From contig CADCXA010000040.1 of assembly GCA_902806565.1 (NCBI GenBank), positions 124,001 through 188,000 of the forward strand: a DNA stretch of 64,000 nt, written 5' to 3'. Made by a program: the position numbers and the translations under genes. The stretch is from Hypoxylon rubiginosum (lineage: Eukaryota; Ascomycota; Sordariomycetes; Xylariales; Hypoxylaceae). The notes below the pieces were generated by a model. That model was not told the origin of the DNA. It saw nothing but the letters and a program-made list of their open reading frames with translations, and searched no databases. Below are positions 54,852 through 64,000 of this stretch, piece by piece (position 1 is the first letter of the stretch; each line of letters begins with the position of its first letter).

Positions 54852-55983
54852 CTATGAATTCTTCAGCTTCTCAGTCAACTCAGGTACCTTATCAAACAAA
54901 TCACCAACCAAACCCACATCAGCCACCTGGAATATCGGCGCCTCGGCGTCTTTGTTGATAGCCGCAATCACCTTACTGTCCTTCATACCAGCCAAGTGTT
55001 GAATTGCACCAGATATACCGACAGCCATATATAGCTGAGGGGCAACCACCTTGCCGGTTTGACCAACTTGCAAACTGTTGTCCGCGTAGCCGCTGTCTAC
55101 TGCCGCACGAGAAGCTCCGACGGCAGCGCCTAGAGAGTCGGCGAGAGGGAGCATGATCTTGTCGAAATCTTCCTTCGACTTCAGACCTCTGCCTCCGGAA
55201 ACCACCCGACCAGCAGTTGCCAAGTCCGGTCTGTCCGACTTGGCTAGATCTTCCGAAACCCATTCTATATTGATTTCCACCTTAGGATCGACACCATCCT
55301 CTACGGTCGCAGAGCCACCTTGCGCCTCTGCTGCGGGGAAGGCGGTGCCGCGGATAGTGATGATCTTGATCGGGTCGGAGGACTCGACGGTCGCGATGGC
55401 ATTGCCGGCGTAGATGGGGCGGACGAAGGTGTTCTCGTTTTCGATCGCGGTAATGTCGGAAATCTGTTGGGAGTCGAGGAGGGCGGCAACGCGCGGCATC
55501 AAGCTCTTTCCGAACGCGGTGTGTCCCGCGATGATGTGCGTGTAACCGCCCTTTTTGATATTTTCAACTAGTAACGGCGCATAGTTTTCTGGAAGACCCT
55601 AAAATGGAAGAAGAAAAGAGGTTAGCTTCTGCTATCCAGAGCTCGACGTAGTGGACTGTGGTTGGATTCTCCCGTACCTTGTCGTAAGCAGCGTTGTCGA
55701 CGGCAATTATCTTGTCAACACCCTCGACCTTTGCGGCCTCTTCTGCGACGGGGTTTATGCTGCCGCCGGCAACGAAGCCGTGTACCGAGCCTCCCAGCTT
55801 CGTGGCGGCTGTGATTGCGCTTAGCGAGCCGTGGTTGAGCTTGCCATCGCGCTGTTCTAACACGGCCAATGACGAGAGTAATCTTCGGAGAGCCGAGGGG
55901 CCGTAAGGGCTCGAAAATATTGACGTAGAACGTGGCACAGCACCGACGCCTCTAAGAGCCGTTCGTCTCGCTGTGGAAAACAT
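54852..55983 (-). CDS. AIM45: Electron transfer flavoprotein alpha subunit, mitochondrial
   Basis: Model: complement(join(54852..55598,55678..55983)), 350 aa. A presequence ([19 protein letters not shown]) leads to domain I (about 38-215) and the C-terminal FAD domain: [27 protein letters not shown] and [14 protein letters not shown], with the [14 protein letters not shown] loop. The 79-nt intron joins NAAYDK to [13 protein letters not shown] accepts electrons from acyl-CoA and amino-acid dehydrogenases in the matrix and passes them to ETF-ubiquinone oxidoreductase, so it serves fatty-acid beta-oxidation and branched-chain amino-acid breakdown. It shares a promoter region with the Swi3-like gene. 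A CCGAGG hexamer lies 119 bp upstream of the start. Confidence 0.95.
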
Positions 55984-56669
55984 GCTGTCGTGTAAGTCAA
56001 GTTGAGCAAGCTACATGTACAACCTTTTCAAATTGCAACGATGAGAGAGACCCGAAGACTAATAATTCCTCTTTCATGAATTCGGCTGTTCGCGGCCCAC
56101 ACCGAGGTACATAGCGCAACTTGGAGCCGATTTACGGGGGTGGACAGGGCTTAACGAGGTGAAGCTCCGGCTCCCATATGAAAGGCGGTTGGGCAGGGGG
56201 TTTGCTTAGGTAAGGTGAGTGGGTATATAACATGCATGCAATATTAATCAGAACGTTCACGTGACTTAACCAAACATCTTTAGGTACCTGAGCTTTGACC
56301 CAGATTTCAGATTTGCTACTATGTAGTATTCCCCGACGCTTGGACCAAGCATTAAACTGCATTGCTTTTTCCCAAGAGGTTAAACCAGTCAGCCAGTTCG
56401 TCCGTCGCGCCAAATTATTTCTCCAAACACGCGGTCGACCCAGCTCTTCTCGCATTAGTATGTCCGACAAGTCGAGTTCCATCAACCTTCAATGATTTAT
56501 AATTGAGTCGCCCTTTTTTAATCTCGTATATTTCACTTTTTTATGAAAGGTCGCCCATAGTAACTCGGTATTTGCGACACGTCGCGCCTGATTTTGCAAC
56601 GTCGATTGCAGACCCCATCAATAGCTCCCTTTTTCATTCTCACCTGGAATATCGCATTACATCCTCAAG
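55984..56669. other. Divergent promoter region ETF alpha / Swi3-like
   Basis: 686 bp between two start codons. Contains the CCGAGG site at 56102-56107. No gene supported. Confidence 0.4.
56102..56107. promoter_or_regulatory. CCGAGG (CCTCGG) site upstream of ETF alpha
   Basis: Single hexamer matching the known FarA/FarB recognition core, 119 bp upstream of the ETF alpha start codon. A hexamer is expected by chance about once per 2 kb on either strand, so this is only suggestive. Confidence 0.25.
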
Positions 56670-58866
56670 ATGGAAGGCGAACACGCCAACTACGGCTCGC
56701 CGGCCAATGCTGCTACACCAGGCAATAACCCCATTCTGGCGCAGCCCCCTCTCCAAGCCAACACATCGGGTGCGCCTCAAGTATCTGAAGGTAAGCAAAC
56801 TTGAATGGATGATGAGGCTGTAGGCGCGGCGCGATGTGGTCTAAGCTATATAGCTAGCTATATACTAATGCGCCCATCAGATGTGCAGATGTCGGAAGTC
56901 CCTTCCACAGATCCTGTCATTAAGCAAGACAGCACTACTCCTGCACCTGCTGGTACTTCAGATAACCCTCTTGATGCTCCGCCTGCGCCGCCTGCTGAAA
57001 CCACCCTAGCAAAGGACGATGAGGAAATGGGCGAGGCCCAGGCCGGCCCTCAGGATAGACGAACGCAGGACAAGGACGGAGAAGATGCGACTGCCGGTGC
57101 CGACGGTATTGATCCGATAGTAAAGTCTAAGGAAAGCATCGAGAATGCCGCGCGCGAACACCTCATCTCTCAGACTCATGCGATCGTCCTACCGAGTTAT
57201 AGTTCTTGGTTTGACATGAATGCCCTTCATTCCATCGAGCGCAAAGCTCTCCCCGAATTCTTCAACCATCGCAATCGAAGCAAAACTCCTGCCGTCTACA
57301 AGGATTACCGCGATTTCATGATCAATACCTACCGATTGAACCCTATCGAATATCTGACTGTGACCGCGTGTAGGCGGAACCTGGCTGGTGACGTCTGTGC
57401 CATTATGCGCGTCCATGCTTTTCTCGAGCAATGGGGTCTAATCAACTACCAAGTACGGTCTCTGTTATGATCCGATGTCACAAGTTTCTAACATGTTGCA
57501 GGTTGAGGCTGACCAACGGCCATCTCAAGTCGGCCCGCCCTTCACGGGTCACTTCCAGGTTATATGTGATACCCCTCGTGGACTTCAACCATGGCAGCCG
57601 TCGGCAGATCCGATCGTGCTCGAGGGCAAGAAAAACCAAGATACCGATCAGAAAGCCAATACCGCCGCGACTGCTGCTGGCGAGCGAAATCTGGAAATAG
57701 GCCGCAACATTTACGAGGCAAACGCGAAAGGAGCGAAGCTTAATAAGTCTGAGAATAAGACGAACGGCGAAGCTACGGTTACTAATGGCACTACTTCTCC
57801 AGCCATCGACGAAAGTTTGAGCAAGCCGATTGTTAAGGTCCACTGCCAAAACTGTGGCGTCGACTGTACCCGAGTTTACTATCACCTGCCAGAGGCTAAC
57901 TCCCCTAACAAGGCGAAGTATGACGTGTGCCCTAGCTGCTACCTGGAGGGCCGAATACCCAACAACCAAACCAACACCCAATTTGTCAAGATGGAAAACA
58001 AGACGTACTCGACGGTCCTTGACCGCGATGCCCCGTGGACAGACGCCGAGATCCTCCGTCTTCTTGAAGCCTTGGAGAAATACGATGACGACTGGGCCGA
58101 AATTGCCGAGCACGTAGGCACGCGAACTAGAGAGGAGTGTGTCCTTCAATTTCTCCAGCTGGACATCGAAGACAAATATCTTGAAACGGAAGCACCTATT
58201 CATGCTCCTACTGGTCTCGCAATGCTAGGGAAGCATGGTGGACACCTTCCATTTAGCCAAGCTGATAACCCGGTCATGTCTGTTATCGGATTCCTTGCTA
58301 GTCTTGCGGATCCTAAATCGACGGCAGCCGCCGCCAAGAAGTCAGTAGAGGAACTCCAACAAGGCTTGCGGAACAAAATCGAGGGCGGTGATACGTCTAA
58401 AGTCAACGGCAAGGGTAAGGAGAAGGAGGGTGATTCGATGGAGATCGATGCCCAAGACACCACGAGTACGACCGCATCCAACCTGGCCAGCATACCACTA
58501 GCTGCTATGGGTGCACGTGCTGGTGGTCTAGCTTCTCACGAGGAACGTGAAATGACTCGGTTACTATCCGCGGCGGTTAACGTTACCCTACAAAAAATGG
58601 AGCTGAAGTTGAAGTACTTTGACGAAATGGAGGGTATTCTACAAGCAGAACGAAGAGAGCTGGAGAGAGGCCGACAACAACTCTTCCTTGACCGACTAGC
58701 CTTTAAAAAGAGAGTTCGAGAAACCCAAGAAGGCTTCAACACCGCCGGTGTCAACGGTGCCGATGTCAAACTTGACGGTAATGGTTTGACATTCACATCT
58801 GCGCCGTCGTTAAGTTCGGTCCAACCCCTCGGCAGCGATGGTAATATTAAGAGCTACGAAGCTTGA
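56670..58866 (+). CDS. RSC8: SWI/SNF-RSC chromatin remodelling subunit (Swi3/Rsc8, SMARCC-like)
   Basis: Model: join(56670..56790,56881..57452,57502..58866), 685 aa. After an acidic, Pro-rich N-terminus comes a SWIRM domain (about 150-235, with [24 protein letters not shown] and [13 protein letters not shown]). A ZZ-type zinc finger follows ([17 protein letters not shown] ... YDVCPSC), then a SANT domain ([21 protein letters not shown]) and a C-terminal coiled coil ([17 protein letters not shown]). This domain order is that of Swi3, Rsc8 and SMARCC proteins, dimeric scaffolds of nucleosome remodellers. Which complex it serves cannot be told for certain; many Pezizomycotina use one copy for both. 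Introns are 90 and 49 nt. Confidence 0.93.
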
Positions 58867-59359
58867 ACGGGGACTTAGGGAGGTTTGTCAATGCGGGGGG
58901 TTCTTTTTCCGTGGCGAACGAGGTATTACTAAGGGATCGATCGATTGCACTTTTGTTCTTTTTTCAACAGTGTCAATCTAGGCGTCAGGGCAAACGGTTT
59001 TCCCGCCTTTTTTAGATGAGAAGGCTTGTGTTTTTGTTATTTTGTTTCTCGCCATACCAAAAGCGAGAGAGCATAGTGTCTACCGGAAGAATCGAGACAG
59101 TGTATCACCAGACTATTTACAACGTTTTAAAAATAGGAGACCCCCGTGAGAAAATGGAAAAAGGAAGAATATTTGGTTGTTAAATCACCGGCATATCGAA
59201 GGTGTATTTTTCCATCATATGACAGTCATTTTTAGATGCCATCACGAAGTAGATAATGAGATACATACCTTCTTTTCAAACTGCGACTTGATTGCTTACC
59301 TACCTAGTTTAGGTCGCGTCTATAGTATGCTCCATCTCTCCAGTCCATAGAAAACATCA
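58867..59359. other. Convergent intergenic region Swi3-like / RRN5
   Basis: 493 bp between two 3' ends. No gene supported. Confidence 0.4.
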
Positions 59360-61255
59360 TCAAGCCCCAACTGCCCGGCGGTCAAACTCCCACTCGCCAT
59401 AGTACTCCGTGTGCTCCCTCCAGTCGTCCCCCCCGTCCGCCTCCAACCCCCCTTCCAGGCCCGGCTGGTACATGCCGCTCCGCGAGAGCCTGCCCTTCTT
59501 CTCCTCCTCGCGGTGGTAGTCGTCGCCCCGCCGCAGCAACCCCCACAGCCGCGCCTCCTCGCGCGCGCTCGCGCGGCCGTCGGACAGGTCCGCCTGGACC
59601 TCCAGCTGCAGCTCCGCCTGGATCGCGCGGGAGATGGCCTGCCGCGCCCGCGCCGTGTCCGCGTCGTATAGTGATGAGTGCCGGGTCGCCTCGGCTAGGT
59701 CCTGGGCTACTAGGTCCGCGTCTATCTCGACGGCGTCCGGGTCCGCGTCCGAGTTGTCATCTGAGTTTAAGTCGTCGTCGTCTGGGTCGTCTTTTAGTTC
59801 TCCTTCCATGGGCACGTCCGGGTCCGGGTTTGATGCTGCTTCGGGCTGGGGGAGGTCTTGGTCCGAGTCGTCGGACTCGGATTCGGAGCTCGTGCTGGAT
59901 ACATCGGGGAGGATGCGGTAGGACGGTGTTGGGGGTCGGGAGGAGTGCGGGGTCGGGAAGCCGAGGGCCGCTTCGACTTCGTCGTAGGACATTATATCGG
60001 GTTCAAAGACGGTGTCTGTTTCGTGGTCCTGATCTAGTATGTCTTCCTCGTTTTCATCATTCTCAAAATCGGGGTCGTTAATATCGGTGTCCTCGTTGCT
60101 TTGTTCTCTCGCTTCCGGTACGCTACTACTACTTTCTTCTTCCTTTTTCCCCTCTTCCTCTTCTTCGGCTCCTGACGATACCTCCGATTGCGAATCGTAG
60201 TCGTCGTAGACGTCGAGCCGCAACCTGCGCGCGGCCCGCGCCCAGAACTCGCGGCTACCCTCTTTCAAGCCCACGGACGCGAGGGCGGCCTGCACGTCCT
60301 TGGCCCGGACGAACGGGCGGACGCGGTGGTCGCGGCGGCGGTCGCCGACCTGCTTCGCGCGGATGCGGGACTGCGCGACGAACAGCGAGGCGGCGACGAG
60401 CCGGCGCGTGACGCTCAGGGCGAGCGCGTAGAAGTCGGCGAGCGCGGTGGCGCGGACGGCGGGGGGTTCCTCCGAGACGCAGCGCCAGTTGCCGTCGGGC
60501 ACAACGGCCGAGTTCATGAAGATGCGCGCGCTCAGCCGCGGCCACGCGTCGAGGCGGAACAACTCCGCGAACGGCATGCGGGCCAAGAGCTCCTGCCGGC
60601 GCTTGGGCTGGCGCAGCTGGTGCTCGAGGACCGGGACGAGGGACGGCGTGACGAGCCAGCGGCCGCTCGCCCACCGCTTCTGCTCGAGCCGCGCCTCGTG
60701 CATCTCCTGCCGCAGCGACACGTCGTCCGCCGCGGCTTCTAGGGCTAGGCACAGCTCCGTGCCGAGCTCGACGGCCGCCGGGATGTCGACGGCCCGCGGC
60801 GCCCGCCGCACCCTGTCGCCGTCCGAGCGCCGGGCGCGGTCGGCCTCTTCGAGCAGCGCGGTGTACTGCCGCACCTCGAGCGCGCTCTTGGTGGTGCCGA
60901 TCCTGGTGGCGATGCCGGCGGAGTCGTCCCGTCCCAGGCGCCCGAGCGCGGAAAAGTAGGCTTGCTTCTCGGCGGCGGTCCAGACCACGGCGCCGACCTG
61001 GCTGTGTCTGAGAACGGAATGGACGGAATCTTCGGGGTCCTTGACGATCCCGGCGGAGGCGTCCGCGATTTCCCCGTTTAGCAGGGTGATGTACTTGGGA
61101 TGCAACGTCCCCTTCCGGCGCTTGAGCGGCGGGACGTACGACGACGGATCTGCCGTTCTGCGGTGCCGCTTGCGCGGAGCTGTCTCTCCAGACCTGAAAG
61201 ATTCATTATCCGAGCTGTCGGCTTGGGGCGCGTAGTCGGTATCGTCTATATCCAT
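59360..61255 (-). CDS. RRN5: Rrn5-like RNA polymerase I upstream activation factor subunit
   Basis: Single exon, 631 aa. The N-terminus is basic (KRHRR, KRRKG). A SANT/Myb-like segment at about 88-130 (VVWTAAEKQAYFSALGRLGRDD, then IATRIGTTKS) matches the position and pattern of fungal Rrn5, which with Rrn9, Rrn10, UAF30 and histones binds the rDNA upstream element. The middle (about 150-350) is unusually rich in Arg and Ala and strongly GC-rich. The region 355-530 is very acidic, with many Asp and Glu runs. Identity rests on the SANT context and overall layout, so a different SANT protein is possible. It is head-to-head with IRC3. Confidence 0.7.
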   Translation of the reverse strand: MDIDDTDYAPQADSSDNESFRSGETAPRKRHRRTADPSSYVPPLKRRKGTLHPKYITLLNGEIADASAGIVKDPEDSVHSVLRHSQVGAVVWTAAEKQAYFSALGRLGRDDSAGIATRIGTTKSALEVRQYTALLEEADRARRSDGDRVRRAPRAVDIPAAVELGTELCLALEAAADDVSLRQEMHEARLEQKRWASGRWLVTPSLVPVLEHQLRQPKRRQELLARMPFAELFRLDAWPRLSARIFMNSAVVPDGNWRCVSEEPPAVRATALADFYALALSVTRRLVAASLFVAQSRIRAKQVGDRRRDHRVRPFVRAKDVQAALASVGLKEGSREFWARAARRLRLDVYDDYDSQSEVSSGAEEEEEGKKEEESSSSVPEAREQSNEDTDINDPDFENDENEEDILDQDHETDTVFEPDIMSYDEVEAALGFPTPHSSRPPTPSYRILPDVSSTSSESESDDSDQDLPQPEAASNPDPDVPMEGELKDDPDDDDLNSDDNSDADPDAVEIDADLVAQDLAEATRHSSLYDADTARARQAISRAIQAELQLEVQADLSDGRASAREEARLWGLLRRGDDYHREEEKKGRLSRSGMYQPGLEGGLEADGGDDWREHTEYYGEWEFDRRAVGA

Positions 61256-61967
61256 GACTGCGTAGATAATGGCCGGTGTACATAAATCGATGCTTCTTGT
61301 AAGAGGTGACGGATTAGATGCATACGAGAGATATGCAACTATCCGTAGCTAGGTGAAGTGCAAAGTCGTCTTCCTTTCCGTTTGCTCGTCGGCGCAAAGG
61401 ATCAATCAAATAATCTTGTCAAGTTTAAAACTTATTTTATTTGTGAATATATTGTTTGATCGACACGATATGTGTGATTGTACCGAGTTGATGTCCAAGC
61501 TTGACGTGTGAGGAAAACGGAGAGATCACAAGAGACTGTTAGATTGGAACAGGACCTCGATTATTGTGTATCCGATATAGGCATAACGTACCCGGTATGT
61601 GCAAGAAGAACGGGATAGTAAGATAATGTTGAACCAATAGTCTACCCTACTATTTTAGAATACATGGCAGAATAAGGCTCATACCGCATGCTATTCACAT
61701 GATGCTATTAAATATCAGCGGTATTGAAAGATATTAAGTAAGTATTTTGGTTGATTTTTGTTATTTTATCCACCATGTATGTAATTCTTCCCCTGCATAC
61801 TGAGTATGCGAGTATCCAGTGTTCAGTAAGTATAAATAATGCTTAATCTCATATTCAACTCCACATAAATCATTTGTCTCAGTCCTCAGCTCCAGCTAGC
61901 ACGAGCCTCAAATCTTGTATTGACGTCCCATGAGTCCCATCGTCACGGATTTTGACATACAAGTGCC
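61256..61967. other. Divergent promoter region RRN5 / IRC3
   Basis: 712 bp between two start codons, AT-rich in the right half. No gene supported. Confidence 0.4.
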
Positions 61968-63935
61968 ATGCCCCCTTTATCCGTAGGATGGCAGTTCTTA
62001 ACGAGGCCCTTAGGGCGGGTTTCAGTCCACAGATCATACCAGATGACCTTCTCTAGTACTATCAATTTTCGTATACCCAATAGCTTCCGCTCGATCCAAG
62101 GAATCCGTCTACGTGACTATCAGGAAGAATGTATTCAATCTGTCCTCAACTCTTTAAAACATGGACATAAGCGACTAGGGATATCGCTAGCAACTGGTGC
62201 TGGCAAGACTGTTATATTCACTCAGTTAATTGACCGGATCGAGCCCAATTCAAAAGAGTCCAACCAGACACTCATTTTAGCCCACAGGCGAGAGCTTGTG
62301 GAGCAAGCAGCCAGACACTGTACCGCCGCCTACCCAGATAAGACGGTAGAAATAGAGATGGGAAATATGCGCGCCTCAGGGGCCGCAGATATCACCATTG
62401 CTAGCATACAGAGTCTCATCTCCGGAGACCGCATCGACAAGTTTGATCCTAGACGGTTTAAGCTTATCCTCGTTGACGAAGCCCATCACATAGTAGCCCC
62501 CGGATACTTGAGCACCCTAGAGCACTTCGGATTAGACAAGAAGAAGGATGATTCACCACTTCTAGTTGGCGTATCTGCCACCTTCTCTCGGTTTGATGGG
62601 CTTCGGCTAGGTGCCGCGATAGATGAAATAGTGTACCACAAAGACTACGTCGACATGATTGGAGATAAATGGTTGTCAGACGTCATCTTCACGACCGTCG
62701 AGTCAACGGCCGATATCTCAAGAGTCAAGAGCGGTAGCAACGGTGACTTTCAGCCCGGAGAGTTGTCTAAAGTAGTCAATACTAAGCAAATCAACGAGGT
62801 TACAGTCCGAAGCTGGCTTGCAAAGGCTCCTGGACGGAAGTCTACACTTGTCTTCTGTGTAGACCTTGCGCATGTCGCTGGATTGACTCAGGCTTTCAAG
62901 CAACACGGTGTTGATGCCAGATTTGTGACAGGAAACACGCCTAAACTCGAGAGGAGTGCGCTAGTAGATGCTTTCAGACGCGGAGAGTTCCCCGTTCTCC
63001 TTAACTGCGGTGTCTTCACTGAAGGAACGGATATTCCTAATATCGACTGTGTGATCTTGGCACGCCCGACCCGCTCCCGTAACCTATTAGTACAAATGAT
63101 AGGGAGAGGTATGCGGCTTCACCCAGACAAAACCAATTGCCACATCATCGACATGGTCTCGACTCTCGCTGCCGGCATAGTTACAACTCCTACGCTGTTT
63201 GGCCTCGATCCATCTGAGTTGGTCGAAGAAGCAACCGTCAAGGACATGCGAAGCTTGAAGGATGCGGTGCCAGATTCGAATGGAAATGACAGCAAGGAAA
63301 CACCTGGGAGTGTGAATGTGGGCAATGTCACCTTTGTCGATTATGATTCAGTCTTCGACTTGATTTCAGACACATCTGGCGAGAGACACATTCGGTCGAT
63401 TAGCCAGCACGCCTGGGTACAAGTCGGACCAAACAAATACGTGTTATCGGGCCCCCATGGAACTTATATACGGTTAGAAAAAGATGACGCTGCAGAGGAA
63501 GATATGGCCTCATGGATAGCTTCTGAAATTCGGGCTCTTCCTAAGGGTGTGTCAAAGTCTCCGTATGCTGCACCAAGACGACTCCTTACAGCGGCTACCT
63601 TTTCCGATGCCGTACACGGGGCGGACAAGTATGCATCTGAAAAGTACCCTCACCTCCTTATTTCAAGGCGTCAGAGGTGGCGCAGTGGCCCTCCTACAGA
63701 TGGGCAATTGCAGTTCTTGAATAGGTTACGAGGGGAGAAGGATAAAGTGCAAGCAACAGACATCACCAAGGGTAAAGCTGCAGACATGATTACGAAACTA
63801 CGACACGGGGCTCGAGGTCAATTTTCCAAGTTTGAAGCTCACCGACGTCAGAAAGACAGGCAGAATTTGGCGCGGGAGCAGGAGAAAGCCATGCAGCTAC
63901 AGGAGAGGGTTGCTGTTGGCCCCCTATCGACGTAG
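61968..63935 (+). CDS. IRC3: Irc3-like mitochondrial DEAD/H-box DNA helicase
   Basis: Single exon, 655 aa. N-terminal residues 1-35 look like a mitochondrial presequence. The helicase core follows: Q-motif region LRDYQEECIQSVL, Walker A ATGAGKT near 75-81, motif Ia LAHRRELVEQA, DEAHH, SATFSRF, and in the second RecA domain the motif IV to VI series with GTDIPNIDCVILARPT and QMIGRGMRLHPD. The C-terminal 270 residues are the part peculiar to Irc3. Irc3 is a branch-migrating helicase that protects mitochondrial DNA in yeast. Start is the first ATG of the frame; a second Met (residue 26) is possible but would remove the leader. Confidence 0.92.
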   Translation: MPPLSVGWQFLTRPLGRVSVHRSYQMTFSSTINFRIPNSFRSIQGIRLRDYQEECIQSVLNSLKHGHKRLGISLATGAGKTVIFTQLIDRIEPNSKESNQTLILAHRRELVEQAARHCTAAYPDKTVEIEMGNMRASGAADITIASIQSLISGDRIDKFDPRRFKLILVDEAHHIVAPGYLSTLEHFGLDKKKDDSPLLVGVSATFSRFDGLRLGAAIDEIVYHKDYVDMIGDKWLSDVIFTTVESTADISRVKSGSNGDFQPGELSKVVNTKQINEVTVRSWLAKAPGRKSTLVFCVDLAHVAGLTQAFKQHGVDARFVTGNTPKLERSALVDAFRRGEFPVLLNCGVFTEGTDIPNIDCVILARPTRSRNLLVQMIGRGMRLHPDKTNCHIIDMVSTLAAGIVTTPTLFGLDPSELVEEATVKDMRSLKDAVPDSNGNDSKETPGSVNVGNVTFVDYDSVFDLISDTSGERHIRSISQHAWVQVGPNKYVLSGPHGTYIRLEKDDAAEEDMASWIASEIRALPKGVSKSPYAAPRRLLTAATFSDAVHGADKYASEKYPHLLISRRQRWRSGPPTDGQLQFLNRLRGEKDKVQATDITKGKAADMITKLRHGARGQFSKFEAHRRQKDRQNLAREQEKAMQLQERVAVGPLST

Positions 63936-64000
63936 CCTGGTAAACCTAATGGCCTGAGGTAGATACTGGTGTTATTCGCCCATTGAACGCTAATTCTAGA

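Noticed and set aside
60188..60752. Long open frames opposite and alongside RRN5
   Set aside because: Arg/Ala/Pro-rich shadow frames caused by high GC in the real gene.
1..64000. tRNA and rRNA genes
   Set aside because: Looking by eye for B-box-like GGTTCRANNCC on both strands I found no site with a matching A box; a dedicated tRNA search could still find one.

Overview
The window is nuclear DNA of a filamentous ascomycete (Pezizomycotina). The evidence is short GT-AG introns of about 49-200 nt with CTAAC-like branch sites, compact genes on both strands, and fungus-specific families: a Zn2Cys6 regulator of the cutinase/fatty-acid type, an AA9 lytic polysaccharide monooxygenase, Csm1/Pcs1, Rrn5, Mch1-like MFS and 2EXR proteins. 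Sordariomycetes is my best guess, from general resemblance only. I rebuilt the gene models by hand from splice signals and family similarity; exon joins are given in each entry.

Layout. 1-6 kb: a PflX-type radical SAM protein (runs off the left edge), a beta-hydroxyacid dehydrogenase, V-ATPase subunit e and ARV1. 6-12.4 kb: a LysM-domain protein and a six-exon CTF1/FarA-like regulator. 12.4-14.7 kb: AT-rich DNA carrying a 454-bp miniature transposon with perfect 50-bp terminal inverted repeats. 14.7-25.5 kb: MCD4, CSM1/PCS1, MSP1, cystathionine beta-lyase and a small TATA-box gene of unknown function. 25.5-29 kb: gene-poor. 29-39 kb: a SERINC/TMS1 protein, an AA9 LPMO, two tandem 2EXR-domain genes and an Mch1-like MFS transporter. 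39.5-49.6 kb: BST1, a 3.1-kb gap and the mismatch-repair gene PMS1. 50-64 kb: an uncharacterised four-helix membrane protein, ARH1, ETF alpha, a Swi3/Rsc8 subunit, RRN5 and IRC3.

Most genes are conserved housekeeping genes, and I see no biosynthetic cluster, defence system or virus. Loose functional links are three genes tied to GPI anchors (ARV1, MCD4, BST1) spread over 40 kb, a tail-to-tail pair of mitochondrial electron-transfer flavoproteins (ARH1, ETF alpha), and CCTCGG-type sites upstream of both the fatty-acid regulator and ETF alpha. The least explained items are the radical SAM protein with a mitochondrial-looking leader, the small TATA-box gene, the new miniature transposon, the 2EXR pair, the four-helix protein, and a dispersed GTAGGTA/TACCTAC motif that recurs through the intergenic DNA.
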